From positions 1 to 22,524 of the forward strand of contig JAKSOJ010000003.1 in assembly GCA_024405645.1 (NCBI GenBank): a DNA stretch of 22,524 nucleotides, written 5' to 3'. The position numbers and the translations under genes were made by a program. This DNA comes from Phascolarctobacterium sp. GTDB taxonomy: Bacteria > Bacillota > Negativicutes > Acidaminococcales > Acidaminococcaceae. Below the pieces are notes generated by a model. It did not search any database. It saw nothing but the letters and a program-made list of their open reading frames with translations, and had not been told where the DNA came from. Shown here one piece after another: positions 21,770-22,524 of the stretch (position 1 is its first letter; every line of letters starts with the position of its first letter).

Positions 21770-22524
21770 GTGGCAGAACAAAATTTGAAGCATGTAGTTA
21801 GCATTAGTCTAGGCTCTTCTAAACGAGATGCAAAGGCTGTGCTTGACTTAGGTGAACAGAAAATTGTGGTTGAACGCCGTGGTACTGACGGTGATCTTGT
21901 GAAAGCAAAAGCCTTGTTAAAGGAATTGGATGGCAAGGTTGATGCAATTGGATTAGGGGGCACGGATTTATACGTATGCGCTGGGGAGAAGCGTTATATG
22001 TTTAAAGAAAGTGCAGAACTGATCAAAGATGTAAAAAATACTCCTGTTTTGGATGGTAGCGGTCTAAAAAATTCTTTAGAACGTAGATTGATCCAAAAAC
22101 TTTCAGCAGCTCATACTATAGATTTTAAAGGTACAAAAGTACTTTTAGTTTGTGGTGTGGATCGTTTCGGTATGGCTAATGCATTAACCGAAGCGGGAGC
22201 TGATGTAACCTTCGGTGATTTGATTTTTGGTTTAGGAATAAATAAACCTCTTCATTCTTTGAAATCTTTAGATTTTTGGGCGGGACTTTTAGCTCCGATT
22301 CTTACCAGACTTCCTGTAAGTTGGTTCTATCCCATGGGTGAAGAACAGGAGAAAAGAGTTTTACGCCATCCTGAATATTTTATTGAGAATGAAATTATAG
22401 CTGGCGATTTTCACTATATCAAAAAGTTTATGCCGGATTTCTTACCTGGCAAAATCATTATTACAAATACAGTAACCGCTGTTGATAGGGAGTTTTTGAA
22501 AAAGGCTGGTGTGAAAACACTCAT
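21770..22524 (+). CDS. Quinate/shikimate 5-dehydrogenase-like protein (partial, runs off right edge)
   Basis: An open frame of 251 codons from GTG at 21770 to the window edge with no stop. AGGGAG (21754-21759) lies 10 bases upstream. The start VVSISLGSSKRDAKA, the stretch GTDGDLVKAKALLKELDGKVDAIGLGG (key residues G38, D40-D42, G61-G64) and a central Rossmann-like piece KVLLVCGVDRFGMANAL-EAGADVTFGDLIFGLG resemble proteins annotated 'quinate 5-dehydrogenase' in Clostridia and Negativicutes. That name is probably inherited and I know of no demonstrated reaction. It differs clearly from AroE, and no quinate-pathway gene is visible nearby. Own promoter, so probably a separate unit. No signal peptide. 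Confidence 0.6.
   Translation, partial: MAEQNLKHVVSISLGSSKRDAKAVLDLGEQKIVVERRGTDGDLVKAKALLKELDGKVDAIGLGGTDLYVCAGEKRYMFKESAELIKDVKNTPVLDGSGLKNSLERRLIQKLSAAHTIDFKGTKVLLVCGVDRFGMANALTEAGADVTFGDLIFGLGINKPLHSLKSLDFWAGLLAPILTRLPVSWFYPMGEEQEKRVLRHPEYFIENEIIAGDFHYIKKFMPDFLPGKIIITNTVTAVDREFLKKAGVKTL

Noticed and set aside
1..22524. CRISPR arrays, insertion sequences, phage genes, rRNA or tRNA genes
   Set aside because: No regularly spaced repeats, transposase motifs, integrases or recognisable RNA genes were seen on either strand.

Overview
The window is about 22.5 kb of low-GC bacterial chromosome carrying housekeeping genes. Nearly all of them read on the + strand; the exceptions are putP and a fragment at the left edge. 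The order mfd, spoVB/yabM-like, mazG (yabN), HU, divIC, S1 protein (yabR), tilS, hpt, ftsH matches the well-known Bacillus/Clostridium block. The sporulation genes normally interleaved there (spoVT, yabP, yabQ, spoIIE) and the S4-domain gene yabO/rqcP are absent. With birA-coaX-dusB and a 'quinate 5-dehydrogenase'-like gene following, I infer a non-sporulating Firmicute, most likely of the Negativicutes (Acidaminococcaceae/Phascolarctobacterium-like). That placement rests on gene order and remembered protein resemblance, not on a search.

Layout: (1) 1-190, the start of a minus-strand gene that looks like bioD, behind a consensus promoter covered by two tandem BirA-type operators. (2) 194-1669, putP on the minus strand with its own terminator and promoter. 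(3) 2009-5781, a DUF1934 gene overlapping argS, a hairpin region, then sppA overlapping a small membrane protein of Yip1 type. (4) 5906-10242, glpX, a strong terminator, and mfd. (5) 10278-13433, a SpoVB-like flippase and a YabN/MazG fusion. (6) 13592-16463, HU, divIC, S1 protein, tilS, hpt. (7) 16546-21510, ftsH, birA, coaX, dusB. (8) 21770 to the right edge, a partial quinate/shikimate-dehydrogenase-like gene.

The genes cover translation and tRNA modification (argS, tilS, dusB, S1 protein), envelope and division (SpoVB-like, divIC, ftsH, sppA), DNA maintenance (mfd, HU), nucleotide and cofactor metabolism (hpt, mazG, coaX, birA, bioD) and gluconeogenesis (glpX). Intrinsic terminators are dense, so many genes appear to be separate or partly separate transcription units.

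The most interesting signal is regulatory. Three GTTAAC-N16-GTTAAC-type boxes lie over promoters, two at the bioD-like gene and one at birA itself, suggesting a local biotin regulon with BirA autoregulation. I found no convincing undescribed multi-gene system, no mobile element, no CRISPR array and no rRNA or tRNA gene.
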